From CAWEWH01 sp963812775 (GTDB lineage: Bacteria > Pseudomonadota > Alphaproteobacteria > Rhizobiales > Beijerinckiaceae): a stretch of DNA of 64,000 nt. The translations under genes and the position numbers were made by a program. The notes under the pieces were generated by a model. The model made no database searches, had not been told where the DNA came from, and was given only the letters and a program-made list of their open reading frames with translations. The stretch's first letter is position 1. Each line of letters starts with the position of its first letter. This document shows, piece after piece, positions 18,242 to 27,099 of this stretch. The stretch spans positions 62,001 to 126,000 of the forward strand of contig CAWEWH010000009.1 of the NCBI GenBank assembly GCA_963812775.1, given 5' to 3'.

Positions 18242-19432
18242 CTATTGTCCCGCCTTGTTCCAACCGCGGGCCGTGTCGCCGAGCGCTTCGTAGCCGTCGT
18301 CGGTGACCAGCACCGTGTCCTCGAGCTTGATGAAGCCGCGCCTGGGATGGGACATCGTCGTCTCGATGGAGATGACCATGCCGCTCTCCAGCGGCCGATC
18401 CTTGTCGTGGCCGGTATAGGACGATGCGCGGATTGTCCATCAGCCGCGGCGCCTCGTGACGTGACGAGGCCCATGCCGTGCGCCATGTAGTGCGTGTATT
18501 TGCGATGCGGTGATGCATCGAGCATCGTCTCGGCAACGTCGATCACGTCGCCGCCGCGCCCGCCTCGCTTGATCGGCTTGCGCGCCGCCTGCTGCACCTC
18601 GTCGACGAAGCCCAGCAGATCGACGAGCTCCGCGTCCGGCTTAGCGCCGAGGATAGCCCATGCGGCAGAGATCGCCGATATAGCCCTTGCAGTTGCCGCC
18701 CGAGTCCAGCGAGATGATGTCGCCATCAGCAAGGCGCTGCTCGGAGGGGGCGCGATTGAGGCTGGTTCCGGCGGTGAGCAGGCAGTAATCGAAGACGAGG
18801 CCGCGATTGACTTCCTCGCGGCGCAAGCGTCTCGGTCACCTCGTGCTTGGTCACGCCGGGCTTGCAGGCCGCAAAGGCCGTCAGCATCGACGCGACGACG
18901 CGCTCGGACGCCTCGCGCAGGTAGGCGATTTCCTCGGGCGTCTTGCTCGCCCGCAGCCGCTCCAGCGGAAACACGGCATCGACGATGTCGCAATTGGACA
19001 GGCCCTGGCGCAGGACGCCCTCGCCGTCGGCCGGCAGGAAAGCCGAACTCGACGCCCACCCGTCGCACGCCGCCGAGCTTCTTGATGTGAGCCAGCGCGT
19101 GCTGCATCGTCTCCTTGCTGCCGAGCACCGACAGATCGAGATTGCTGGGCCAGAATTTGCCGAGCTCGCTCCTCGTAGGTCTCCATGCCGCAGCCGATAT
19201 AGGCCGCCTGCTCGGGCTTGCCCTTGCGATAGATCAGCGCCGGCAGATAGCGGCTGACGCCGATCGCATCCATGGTGTCGAAGAAGAAGAAGCGGTAGCC
19301 GCCGAGCAGATACTGGACATTGTGCTTCGAGGTGGCCACGAGCACGTCGATGCCGGCGTCGTCGAGGAGCCTGTCCAGGTGGTTGACGTCGAAGGGGATC
19401 GGTTTGCGGACTTCTGTCTGGGCGAGAGCCAT
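18242..19432 (-). pseudogene. M24-family metallopeptidase (Xaa-Pro dipeptidase/creatinase-like), frameshifted
   Basis: Two-domain pita-bread enzyme of about 395 residues. The creatinase N-domain (LDRLLDDAGIDVLVATSKHN, then VQYLLGGYRFFFFDTMDAIG) is followed by the catalytic domain: LTAGTSLNRAPSEQ, the metal ligands in DIISLDSGGNCKGYIGDLCRM, HYMAHGMGLVTS with the metal-binding histidine, and a late acidic region read through a frame change. At least five frame switches occur (near 19170, 19050, 18830, 18660 and 18460). The corrected end reads WNKAGQ and stops at 18242. As given, no intact protein is possible. Substrate likely a small X-Pro peptide or amide. Confidence 0.75.
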
Positions 19433-19662
19433 GTTGCGGTTTCCCTGCGAGACGCGCGATCTGGCCGCGTCTTCGATGTTCTACCATCCTATCAGGCGCC
19501 GGCGCCCGGAAAATTTCAAGCGCCTCGCCCATCGAGGCCGGGGGAGCCGCGAAGCCCGCCATTGACGGCGGCAAGCCAGGCGGCAATTCTCCCGGTCCGC
19601 CATGGCCCACGCGACTTCCCAAGGTCCTCTTGGGGTTTCCCGGCAACGACAGGAATGCAGCG

Positions 19663-20349
19663 ATGTTGAAGTTCTATTACAGCGGCGCCCCCAATCCGAC
19701 CAAGGTCGCGCTCTTTCTCGAGGAAGCCGGGCTCCCCTACGAGCCGATCCCCGTCGACACCCGCAGGGGCGACCAGCACAAGCCAGCCTATCTCGCCGTC
19801 AATCCCAACGCCAAGGTGCCGGCCATCGTCGACGGCGACGCGGTCGTCTTCGACAGCAACGCCATCCTGCTCTACCTCGCCGACAAGACCGGCAAGTTCC
19901 TGCCGCCCGGCACCCCCGCGGCGCGCGGCGAGCTGTTGTCGTGGCTGATGTTCGTCGCCTCCGGCGTCGGCCCCTATGCGGGCCAGGCGGTGCACTTCCG
20001 CAACTACGCGCCGGAGAAGCTGCCATACGCGATCAATCGCTACGTCTTCGAGGCGCAGCGTCATTTCGGGATTCTGGACGCGCGTCTGGCCGCGCGCCGT
20101 TACATGCTGGGCGACACCTACACCATCGTCGACATGGACGTGTGGGGCTGGGCGCGTCTCGTGCCGATGATCTTGGGCGACACGGCCTGGGACAAATTCA
20201 AGAACCTCAAGCGGCTCGTCGACGAGATCAGCGCCCGCCCCGCCGCGCAGCGCGCCGTCGCCCTCCGCGAGAAGCATAAGTTCAAGACCGAGATGGACAG
20301 CGAGGCACTTGAGGCCATGTTCCCGCACATGCAGCAGAAAGTCGCGTAA
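19663..20349 (+). CDS. Glutathione S-transferase
   Basis: 228 residues with a thioredoxin-fold N-domain (LKFYYSGAPNPTKVALFLEE, NPNAKVPAIVDGDAVVFDSN carrying the cis-Pro and the SN glutathione contact) and an all-helical C-domain (YMLGDTYTIVDMDVWGWARL with the N-capping aspartate). The layout resembles the GST Ure2p/YghU-like bacterial group. ATG 19663 is preferred over 19630 because the fold begins there. Part of a plus-strand run with the PEP-mutase-like and amidotransferase genes. Confidence 0.85.
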   Translation: MLKFYYSGAPNPTKVALFLEEAGLPYEPIPVDTRRGDQHKPAYLAVNPNAKVPAIVDGDAVVFDSNAILLYLADKTGKFLPPGTPAARGELLSWLMFVASGVGPYAGQAVHFRNYAPEKLPYAINRYVFEAQRHFGILDARLAARRYMLGDTYTIVDMDVWGWARLVPMILGDTAWDKFKNLKRLVDEISARPAAQRAVALREKHKFKTEMDSEALEAMFPHMQQKVA

Positions 20350-20357
20350 GAGCCGGC

Positions 20358-21221
20358 ATGACCCCTCCCGATCTTCTGCGTGCTCTGCTGGCCGGGCCCG
20401 ACCTTGTCGTCATGCCGGCCGTCTGGGACGGGCTGAGCGCCAAGCTCGCCGCCGCGGCCGGCTTCGAGACGGCGTTCTTGTCCGGCTCCTGCGTGGCGGC
20501 GAGCCGGCTGGGCGGCCCCGATCTCGACCTCATCTCGTTCGCCGAGATGCGCGACAGCTTCGACATGGTGCGCGGCGCGGCCCCACGCACTCTGGTTCTC
20601 GCCGACGGCGACCACGGCTACGGCAACGCCATGAACGTGCAGCGCACGGTTCGCGCCTACGGGCGCGCCGGCGCGGCCGCCATCCTGATCGAGGACAAGA
20701 TCACCCCGCGCGCCCTCACGGCGGCCGGCAAGGCCTGCCTGGGGCGCGAGGAGGCACGCATGAAGATGCGCGCCGCCGTCGAGGCCGCCAAGGACAGCGG
20801 CATCCTGATCCTGGCGCGTACCGACTGCCGGCCGACCCAGGGGATCGACGAGGCCGTGGCCCGCATCGAGATGTATGTCGAGGAAGGCGCCGACCTTATG
20901 TTCCTGGACTCGCCCGCCGACGAGGGCGAGATGCGGCGGGGCCTCGCGGCGGCCGCCGGCCGGCCCTCCTTTGTGGTGCTGTCGCCAGGCGCGCCGCGGG
21001 CCACGCCGTCGCGCGCGCATGCGGCCGCCCTCGGCTTCAAGATCGCCACCTACCCGACCGCCATGCTGTCGCCGGTGGCGGCCGGCATGAAGGCGGGGCT
21101 TGCGGCCTTGCTGGCCGGCGAGGCGGAAGCGGCAAGCGCCCTTCCCGCAGCGGAGCTTCGCGCCACCTTGGGCTATTCCGACTACGACGTGGCGGCGAAA
21201 CGCTTTATGGTTCCGCCTTAA
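20358..21221 (+). CDS. Isocitrate lyase/PEP mutase superfamily protein, oxaloacetate decarboxylase-like
   Basis: TIM-barrel enzyme of 287 residues, expected to cleave or form C-C or C-P bonds on alpha-keto acids with Mg2+. VMPAVWDGLSAKLAAAAGFE and the metal-binding LADGDHGYGNAMNVQRTV are conserved, as is ILARTDC. The usual loop 'IEDQ..PK.CGH' is replaced by IEDKITPRALTAAGKACLG, so neither isocitrate lyase nor PEP mutase activity is expected; 2-oxaloacetate decarboxylase or carboxyvinyl-carboxyphosphonate mutase-like activity remains possible. Starts eight bases after the GST stop, suggesting co-transcription. Confidence 0.75.
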   Translation: MTPPDLLRALLAGPDLVVMPAVWDGLSAKLAAAAGFETAFLSGSCVAASRLGGPDLDLISFAEMRDSFDMVRGAAPRTLVLADGDHGYGNAMNVQRTVRAYGRAGAAAILIEDKITPRALTAAGKACLGREEARMKMRAAVEAAKDSGILILARTDCRPTQGIDEAVARIEMYVEEGADLMFLDSPADEGEMRRGLAAAAGRPSFVVLSPGAPRATPSRAHAAALGFKIATYPTAMLSPVAAGMKAGLAALLAGEAEAASALPAAELRATLGYSDYDVAAKRFMVPP

Positions 21222-21249
21222 CGTGACCGAAGGAGAGTAAGGACAGGCG

Positions 21250-22023
21250 ATGCGCAGGCCCGTGGTTGGCGTCATCGGTAACGCGCACCTCATCAACGAG
21301 CGCCACGCCGTCCAGGTGACGGGCGAGCGCAACCTGCGCGCCGTCGCCGAGGTCACGCGCGCCCTGCCGTTGATCTTTGCCGGCGCTCCGGAGATCACCG
21401 ATATCGGCGCGCTGCTCGACGTGGTCGACGGCGTGCTGCTGACCGGCGCCCGCGCCAACGTTCACCCGACGCGCTTCGGCGCCGAGGCGCATCCCAGCCA
21501 TGAGCCCTACGACGACGCCCGCGACGCTGTGGCCTTGCCGTTGATCGAAGCCTGCGTCGCCCGCGGCGTGCCGATATTCGGCATCTGCCGTGGCCTTCAG
21601 GAATTGAACGTCGCCTTCGGCGGCTCGCTGCATCCGGAAATTCGCGAGCTGCCCGGACGCATGAACCATCGGGCGCCGCGGCTCGAGAGCGGCGAGTTTC
21701 ATCCCGATCCCACGGTCGTCTTCTCCGAGCGCCATGACGTGCACCTGATGCGCGGCGGCGTCTTCGCCCGCCTCCTCGGCTGCGAGACGATACGCGTCAA
21801 CTCGCTTCACGGTCAGGGCATCCTCGAGCCTGGCCCGCGCGTCGTCACCGAGGGTGTGGCCGAGGACGGCACCATCGAGGCGATCCGCATCGCCGATGCC
21901 TCGAGCTTCGCGTTGGGCGTGCAATGGCACGCCGAATATGATCCGCAGACGAGCCCGGTGAACCGCGCCCTGTTCGAAGCCTTCGGCAAGGCGCTCCTCG
22001 CCCACAAACGTTCGGCGGCCTAG
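21250..22023 (+). CDS. Gamma-glutamyl-gamma-aminobutyrate hydrolase-family protein (class I amidotransferase)
   Basis: 257 residues of the peptidase C26 / PuuD family, which hydrolyses gamma-glutamyl amides. The nucleophile is the cysteine in VPIFGICRGLQELNVAFGG; the histidine-glutamate end is in SFALGVQWHAEYDPQTSP; and VNSLHGQGI is the family's substrate loop. DGVLLTGARANVHPTRFG sets the oxyanion region. It follows the PEP-mutase-like gene by 28 bases with AAGGAGAGTAAGGA as ribosome site. No other polyamine-pathway gene is close, so the physiological substrate is uncertain. Confidence 0.85.
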   Translation: MRRPVVGVIGNAHLINERHAVQVTGERNLRAVAEVTRALPLIFAGAPEITDIGALLDVVDGVLLTGARANVHPTRFGAEAHPSHEPYDDARDAVALPLIEACVARGVPIFGICRGLQELNVAFGGSLHPEIRELPGRMNHRAPRLESGEFHPDPTVVFSERHDVHLMRGGVFARLLGCETIRVNSLHGQGILEPGPRVVTEGVAEDGTIEAIRIADASSFALGVQWHAEYDPQTSPVNRALFEAFGKALLAHKRSAA

Positions 22024-22090
22024 CCTTCGCCGCATGTCGCCGGTGGAACGTGCGACCGCGGCGTTCGCCGCCCGTGCCAATCGTCGCCGA

Positions 22091-23149
22091 TCAGCTTGCC
22101 GCCAGCGAATAAACCCCCTGCGCGCCATCCGGCAGCCTGTAGGACTGCCACGTCTTGCCGCTGTCCTCGGTGCCGAACACCTGGCCGCCGCGGGCCGCGC
22201 AATAGACGCACTGCGGGTTTGAGTGGCTCGCCGCGATGGTCATGAGCGTGCTTTCGATGGCAACGCCATGATCGAACCGCTCCCATGTCTCGCCGAGATT
22301 GCGGCTCCGATACAGCGAACCAGCGTCGCTCACCGCCGCGACGCTCAGCGCCGCATACATGGTGTTCGGATCGTGGGGCGACACCCGCACGTCCCGCGCA
22401 TAGGTCAGCGGCGAGAAGCGGCCCACATCCATGTCGGCCCAGGTCGAGGCGCGGTCGGTGCTTCGAAACAGCCCCATGCGATTGGCGAGGAAGACGGTTC
22501 CCGGCTTTGCCGGGCTCATCGTCAAGGCGTGCAAGTCCATCATGCCTTCGGTGTCGGTGTCGCTGACGATGCGGCTCTTGTAGCGGGCCTGCTTGGTGAA
22601 CTCGAGAAGGTTCGGATTGCAGTTTTGCCAGGTGCGGCCGCCGTCGAGGCTGCGCACCATTCCGGCCACCTCGAGGGCGACGTAGATTTCATCGGCGTTG
22701 TTCGGGTCGATCGCCAGGCGCAGAACGCGCGTCGGAAAAGTCATGCGCACCGCGCCCTTCGGTTCCGGGAAGGTCAGTTCCTCGAAACGCTCGCCGCCGT
22801 CCTTGCTGCGATAGATCGTCGTATTCTCGGTGCCCACATAGATCGTGTCGGTGTCCTTGGGGTGGATCAGGATCGACCAGACGACCTTTTCCTTTCCGGG
22901 AAGAGCGAGCAGACGCCACGAAGCGCCGCTGTCGGAACTGCGATAGACGCCGTTCTGCGCTCCGGCGTAGACGATGCGCGGGTCTTTTGGATGCGTGACG
23001 ATGCAGCGGATCTCCACGCTGTCCGGCAGCCCGCCGGCGAGCCTTTGCCATTCGCCGCTGTTGACATCGAGCCGGTAGAGGCCCCGGGTCTGCGCGCTCG
23101 ATCCGCCCGCCGGACTTCCTGCCGCGCCAACGAAAACGAAGTCCGCCAT
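22091..23149 (-). CDS. BNR/sialidase-type beta-propeller repeat protein
   Basis: 352 residues made of repeating Asp-box (SxDxGxTW) motifs: YRSSDSGASWRLL, YRSKDGGERFEEL, VRSLDGGRTWQNC, FRSTDRASTWADM, YRSRNLGETWERF and FGTEDSGKTWQSY, each followed by a 'HPKDPRIVYAGAQNGV'-like strand. This makes a six- or seven-bladed propeller such as the Vps10/sortilin or YCF48 folds. No signal peptide or catalytic acid set for sialidase is seen, so enzymatic activity is doubtful; a binding role is more likely. ATG 23149 has GGGAGGG just upstream. Convergent with the amidotransferase gene. Confidence 0.75.
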   Translation of the reverse strand: MADFVFVGAAGSPAGGSSAQTRGLYRLDVNSGEWQRLAGGLPDSVEIRCIVTHPKDPRIVYAGAQNGVYRSSDSGASWRLLALPGKEKVVWSILIHPKDTDTIYVGTENTTIYRSKDGGERFEELTFPEPKGAVRMTFPTRVLRLAIDPNNADEIYVALEVAGMVRSLDGGRTWQNCNPNLLEFTKQARYKSRIVSDTDTEGMMDLHALTMSPAKPGTVFLANRMGLFRSTDRASTWADMDVGRFSPLTYARDVRVSPHDPNTMYAALSVAAVSDAGSLYRSRNLGETWERFDHGVAIESTLMTIAASHSNPQCVYCAARGGQVFGTEDSGKTWQSYRLPDGAQGVYSLAAS

Positions 23150-23270
23150 CGATCCCTCCCGGTTTCGTCCGCTACGACTGCCACGCTTGCATCTCACGCC
23201 GATGCTAGTTCAAAAGCCCGGCGCGCACTATAATCGACCGGACGATCTCGCCCGCATACCCCCTCCCCGC

Positions 23271-23972
23271 ATGTCCCAACCTCCCGTGACCTTCACCCGC
23301 CGCGGCGTCGTGGCCGGCTTCGTGCAAGGCCAGACGCTGGCCCCCGGCATCCTCGGCTTCGGCATGGTGTTCGGCGTCCTCGCCGGCGACGCCAAGCTGT
23401 CGGTCCTCGAGGCGCTGTTGATGAGCGTCTTCGTCTATTCCGGCTCCGGCCAGCTCGCCGTGCTGCAGGGCTGGACCAGCGAGCCGCAGGTGCTTGCCGC
23501 CGCCGCCACCATCCTCGTCATCAACGCGCGCTATGTCCTCTATGGCGCGGCGCTGCGGCCGTGGCTCGGCGGCCTGCCGGGCGCCCAGGTCTATCCGACC
23601 CTGTTCGTTCTCGGCGACGGCAATTGGGCGCTGTCGATGCAGCGCTACGCGGCGGGCGAGCGCGACGCCGGCTTCCTGTTCGGCTCCGGCCTCGTCATGT
23701 ACCTGCCCTGGCAGGTCGGAACCCTCGTGGGCTATGTCGCCCGCAGCGCCGTTGCCGATCCGGCGCGCTTCGGCCTCGACTTCGTGCTGGTGGCTTTCGC
23801 AGCCGCCCTCGGCATCGGGCTGTGGCGCGGCCGCGGCGATATCGCGCCGGCCCTCGGCGCCCTCGTCGTGGCGCTCGCCGTGAGCCGCGTCGCCTCGGTC
23901 GGCTGGACCATCGTGGCGGCGGGGCTTGCCGGGGCGGCGATCGCCTTCGCGTTGTGGCGGCCGGCGCGATGA
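23271..23972 (+). CDS. azlC: AzlC-family branched-chain amino acid exporter, large subunit
   Basis: Inner-membrane protein of 233 residues, the large subunit of the LIV-E exporter family. Hallmarks are APGILGFGMVFGVLAGDAKL, SVFVYSGSGQLAVLQGW, INARYVLYGAAL and FGSGLVMYLPWQVGTLVGY. Its stop overlaps the start of azlD by four bases (ATGA), so the two subunits are made together. The start ATG 23271 gives the usual family length; the open frame extends upstream to 23187 without a ribosome site. An XRE-cupin regulator follows the pair. Confidence 0.85.
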   Translation: MSQPPVTFTRRGVVAGFVQGQTLAPGILGFGMVFGVLAGDAKLSVLEALLMSVFVYSGSGQLAVLQGWTSEPQVLAAAATILVINARYVLYGAALRPWLGGLPGAQVYPTLFVLGDGNWALSMQRYAAGERDAGFLFGSGLVMYLPWQVGTLVGYVARSAVADPARFGLDFVLVAFAAALGIGLWRGRGDIAPALGALVVALAVSRVASVGWTIVAAGLAGAAIAFALWRPAR

Positions 23973-24274
23973 CCACGAGCCCGGAATATCTCGTGGCGCT
24001 CGCCGCCATGGCGCTTGCCGCCTTCGCGTGCCGGGTCGGCGGCTTCGTGGTGATGCGCTTCGTGCCCGTGACGCCGCGGCTCGAGGCGGCGCTGCGCGCC
24101 ATCCCGCTTGCCGTCATGGTGGGGATCGTGGCCCCGGCGGCCGCCGCCGGCCGGCCGCCCGAGATCGTCGGCATCCTGGTGGCCGGCCTGACCATGAAGC
24201 TCCTCGGCAACGACTTCCTGGCCACCTTTGCGGCTGTTGCGGCCGTGGCGCTCATGCGCTGGGGCGGCCTCTAG
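23969..24274 (+). CDS. azlD: AzlD-family branched-chain amino acid exporter, small subunit
   Basis: 101 residues with three or four membrane helices: YLVALAAMALAAFACRVGGF, VMRFVPVTPRLEAALRAIPLAV and EIVGILVAGLTMKLLGNDF. The RAIPLAVMVGIVAP stretch is typical of AzlD. Translationally coupled to azlC by a 4-base overlap. The pair is expected to export branched-chain amino acids or related compounds. Confidence 0.85.
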   Translation: MTTSPEYLVALAAMALAAFACRVGGFVVMRFVPVTPRLEAALRAIPLAVMVGIVAPAAAAGRPPEIVGILVAGLTMKLLGNDFLATFAAVAAVALMRWGGL

Positions 24275-24353
24275 ATTCACCCTGACCCAAGCCTGCGGCG
24301 GAAAGCAGCTTGAACCGCCGCCCTGGCTCCGGCACATTGTCCGGCGTATCAAA

Positions 24354-24368
24354 CAAACGTCCGGTTTG
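24354..24368. promoter_or_regulatory. Inverted repeat before the XRE-cupin gene, candidate operator
   Basis: CAAAC-GTCCG-GTTTG has perfect 5-base arms and ends 15 bases before the ATG at 24384. Its position fits autoregulation by the XRE-cupin protein; no second copy was seen before azlC. Confidence 0.35.
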
Positions 24369-24383
24369 CGGAACGAGCGGGTC

Positions 24384-24995
24384 ATGGCCGTCGAGGGCAA
24401 GGAGCGCGTACGGCAGTTCGACAGCGGCGCCCGTGCCCTGTCGGACCAGCTCGGCAAGACGGTGCAGAAGCTGCGCAAGGCGCACAATTTGTCCCTCGGC
24501 GAGCTCGCCGAACAGTCGGGCGTCGCCAAGTCGATCATCAGCCAGATCGAGCGCAACGAGACCAACCCCACCCTGGCCACCGTCTGGCGTCTGTCACAGG
24601 CCCTCGACGTTCCCATCGAGGACGTGCTGGCGCGCGCCGACGACGAGCCCTTCATCGACAAGACGGCCCGCGCCGACACGCCGATCCTGGTGTCCGACGA
24701 CGGCAAGATGCGCCTCACTATCATCGGCTGGATCAGGACCGTCGACTGGCTGCAATGGTACGAGATCGAGGCCGAGCCGGGCGCCGTGCTGGAATTGGAG
24801 GCGCATCAGCGCGGCTCCGTCGAATGCCTGTCGGTGCGCGATGGCGCCTTCGAGGTCGAGGTCGCGGGCTCAATCGAGCGGGCGCAGGCCGGCGAGACGC
24901 TGCGCTATCACTGCGACCGCCGTCACGTGGTGCGCTGCCTCGGCACCGCGCCCGGCCGCGCCACCATGGTGTGCATCATGAAGCCCAGCGGCTAG
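24384..24995 (+). CDS. XRE-family regulator with C-terminal cupin sensor
   Basis: 203 residues. The Cro/C1 helix-turn-helix is at about residues 20-75 (VQKLRKAHNLSLGELAEQSG, then VAKSIISQIERNETNPTLAT). A RmlC-like cupin domain follows (WYEIEAEPGAVLELEAHQRG, SVECLSVRDGAFEVEV, GETLRYHCDRRHVVRCLG). This architecture is typical of regulators next to azlCD transporters and of metabolic repressors that sense a small ligand. The gene lies 109 bases after azlD on the same strand; regulation of azlCD is inference. Its stop overlaps the stop of the convergent membrane-protein gene. Confidence 0.85.
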   Translation: MAVEGKERVRQFDSGARALSDQLGKTVQKLRKAHNLSLGELAEQSGVAKSIISQIERNETNPTLATVWRLSQALDVPIEDVLARADDEPFIDKTARADTPILVSDDGKMRLTIIGWIRTVDWLQWYEIEAEPGAVLELEAHQRGSVECLSVRDGAFEVEVAGSIERAQAGETLRYHCDRRHVVRCLGTAPGRATMVCIMKPSG

Positions 24996-25630
24996 CGCCC
25001 CGCGCCGCGCATCCTGATGGCGATCAGCATAAGCATATAGATCGCGAAGAAGCCGAACAGCGCCATGCCCATATAGGGCAGCCACGTGAAATCGGCGGGC
25101 GGCGCGTTGCGGTCGGCATAGGCCGCGGCGGCCTGCCCCACGAACATCAGCACGTGGATGCCGGCGAAGAGCATGAGCCCCTTCATCGGCCACGTCTCGG
25201 CCTGACGCCTCAGCCGATCCATGAAGGTGATGCGCTGATCGGTCGGCTCCGCCTTGGCCACCACCGGCGCCACCATGCGGCCGTAGCGGGTGTTGCTCAC
25301 CATGGTGATCAGCAGCAGCAGCGCGGCGATGCCGACCCACATGATCGGCGACCTGGCGCTGAACGCCGTGGCGAGGCCCACGATGATCGCCACCCCGAGG
25401 CCAACGACGACGGCAAGAGTCCCCTGGCGGGGGCTCGGGCGCATGGCCATGATCTCGTTCTTCTGCGCCTCGGTGAGCAGCACGTGACGGCTCTTGCCGA
25501 ACAACATCGGGTTCGGCGCCTTGAACACGTAGCCGCCGGCCACGGGCTTGAAGGCGATCTCCTGCATGTTGGCCGGGAACAGCCAAGCCAGCCTGCCGGA
25601 GCCCGCCTTGTTGGAGGTGAGCGCAGCCAT
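24992..25630 (-). CDS. Conserved membrane protein of unknown function
   Basis: 212 residues with four membrane segments: GTLAVVVGLGVAIIVGLATA, IMWVGIAALLLLITMVSNT, MKGLMLFAGIHVLMFVGQAA and LPYMGMALFGFFAIYMLMLI. The soluble N-terminus (EIAFKPVAGGYVFKAPNPML) resembles an unknown bacterial family with a conserved FGK-HxLLTEAQKxEI region. ATG 25630 is used; an alternative at 25651 lacks support. Convergent with the XRE gene, sharing its stop region. Confidence 0.5.
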   Translation of the reverse strand: MAALTSNKAGSGRLAWLFPANMQEIAFKPVAGGYVFKAPNPMLFGKSRHVLLTEAQKNEIMAMRPSPRQGTLAVVVGLGVAIIVGLATAFSARSPIMWVGIAALLLLITMVSNTRYGRMVAPVVAKAEPTDQRITFMDRLRRQAETWPMKGLMLFAGIHVLMFVGQAAAAYADRNAPPADFTWLPYMGMALFGFFAIYMLMLIAIRMRGAGR

Positions 25631-25762
25631 TGTGTTTCTCCTGGCGCACACTCGGCGCGATGCTCGAACAATAGCAGGTGAAACGTGTCCGTCGCGTGCG
25701 CGCCCTCACCGACACGCGGCGCGCAACGTGCTGTGGAGGCCGGACCCGAAGATCACCGGGCT

Positions 25763-26956
25763 CTAAGGCGCCGCCGGCCGCATTCTGAACAGCAGCACCA
25801 CGAGCGCCACGGCCGCCACGGCGCAAGCCGTCAGAATGGCAAGCAGGAACGGCGCGCCGCCCGTCTCCAGCGCCAAGGCGGCGGGCCAGGGCGCGATGGC
25901 CGAGGCGAGAGCGGAAGGCCGCGCCAGCCTTCCCATCAGCGTTGCGTAGCCGCCGGGCCCGAACAGCACGAGCGGCACGGCACCGCGCGCGATTGTGTAA
26001 ATCCCGTTTCCGGCGCCATAGAGGACGAGCGCCGCGCCAATCAGCGGCAGCTGCAGCAGCAGCAACGAAAGTCCGACGGCGATCAGCACCGTCGCGACAA
26101 GCAGCGTCCACAGCGGATGATAGCGGTGGCCAACGATGCGCTCGACGACGCGGGCCGCCACCTGGGACGGGCCGAGCAAGGCGCCGAGGCCGACGGCCGC
26201 CGCGAGATCGAGGCCGCGCGCCTGCAGCATGATGACGAGGTGCACCGCGACCGCCGACGAGGTGACGGCCATGAGCGTCAGGATGATCATCAGGACCGGC
26301 ACGATATTGCCGCTCCGCCGCGTAGCGGCCGGTAGGCTCGCCGATGTCGTCGGCGTCGTAAGCGCGGGTGGCGGCGCGCCGGACAGGACAACGAGATGGG
26401 CGGGCAGCGCGATCACGAGCTGGATGGCCGCGTACACAAAGCAGGCCCGCCGCCAGTCCATCGTCTCGACAAGCAGCGCGCTCAGCGGCCAGCACACGGT
26501 GCTGGCGAAGCCGCCCCACAGGGTGAGCGAGCCGATGGCGCCACGCGCCTCCGCGCCATAGAGCCGGCCGAGGGTGGCGAAGGCTGCATCATAGAGTCCG
26601 CACCCCATGCCCGCCCCGATGATGAGCCAGGCGGCGAAATACCACGGTAGATTCTGGGCGGTGCCGAGCGCCACGAGCCCGCAGGCGAACAGGATGGAGC
26701 TCAGCGCCAGCGTGGCCCGGCCGCCGATGCCATCGATGGTCCGTCCGACGCGGGGCGACACGAGGCCGCTGGCGACCATGCCGGCCGACATGCCGCCGAT
26801 GAGCACAGAGAGCGGCCAGCCCATGTCGGCCGAGATGGGCTTGGCCAGCACCGACAGCAGATAGTAGGTCGAGCCCCAGCCGAGGATCTGCATGATGCCG
26901 AGGGTGGTGATGACGGCCCGGCGGCTCGAGCGTGTCGCTGTGCTCTCCTGTGACAT
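25763..26956 (-). CDS. MFS transporter
   Basis: Twelve-helix major facilitator of 397 residues. The loop 2-3 motif appears as SPRVGRTIDGIGGRATLALS (variant of GxxxDRxGRR), and the N-terminal sequence ILGWGSTYYLLSVLAKPIS is characteristic of a group of small-molecule exporters common in alphaproteobacteria. The internal duplication is visible at IGAGMGCGLYDAAFATLGRL and LYGAGNGIYTIARGAVPLVL. Start at 26956 (MSQEST) is preferred; a longer frame starts at 27001. Substrate unknown. Confidence 0.8.
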   Translation of the reverse strand: MSQESTATRSSRRAVITTLGIMQILGWGSTYYLLSVLAKPISADMGWPLSVLIGGMSAGMVASGLVSPRVGRTIDGIGGRATLALSSILFACGLVALGTAQNLPWYFAAWLIIGAGMGCGLYDAAFATLGRLYGAEARGAIGSLTLWGGFASTVCWPLSALLVETMDWRRACFVYAAIQLVIALPAHLVVLSGAPPPALTTPTTSASLPAATRRSGNIVPVLMIILTLMAVTSSAVAVHLVIMLQARGLDLAAAVGLGALLGPSQVAARVVERIVGHRYHPLWTLLVATVLIAVGLSLLLLQLPLIGAALVLYGAGNGIYTIARGAVPLVLFGPGGYATLMGRLARPSALASAIAPWPAALALETGGAPFLLAILTACAVAAVALVVLLFRMRPAAP

Positions 26957-27099
26957 GCCGCAAGGATAAGACGGTTTTGCCGGAACGCCCGCGTCATTCA
27001 CGGCGGTCCAGCTCCGACACCGACGCAGCCTCGCCGGCGCGCCGTTCCACTTGAGCGAGCCGGTCGCCTCCCCAGAACGGCTCGCCGTCGCCGCCGCGC

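Noticed and set aside
20358..21221. Isocitrate lyase
   Set aside because: The Lys-Lys-Cys-Gly-His catalytic loop is absent; only the superfamily fold is supported.
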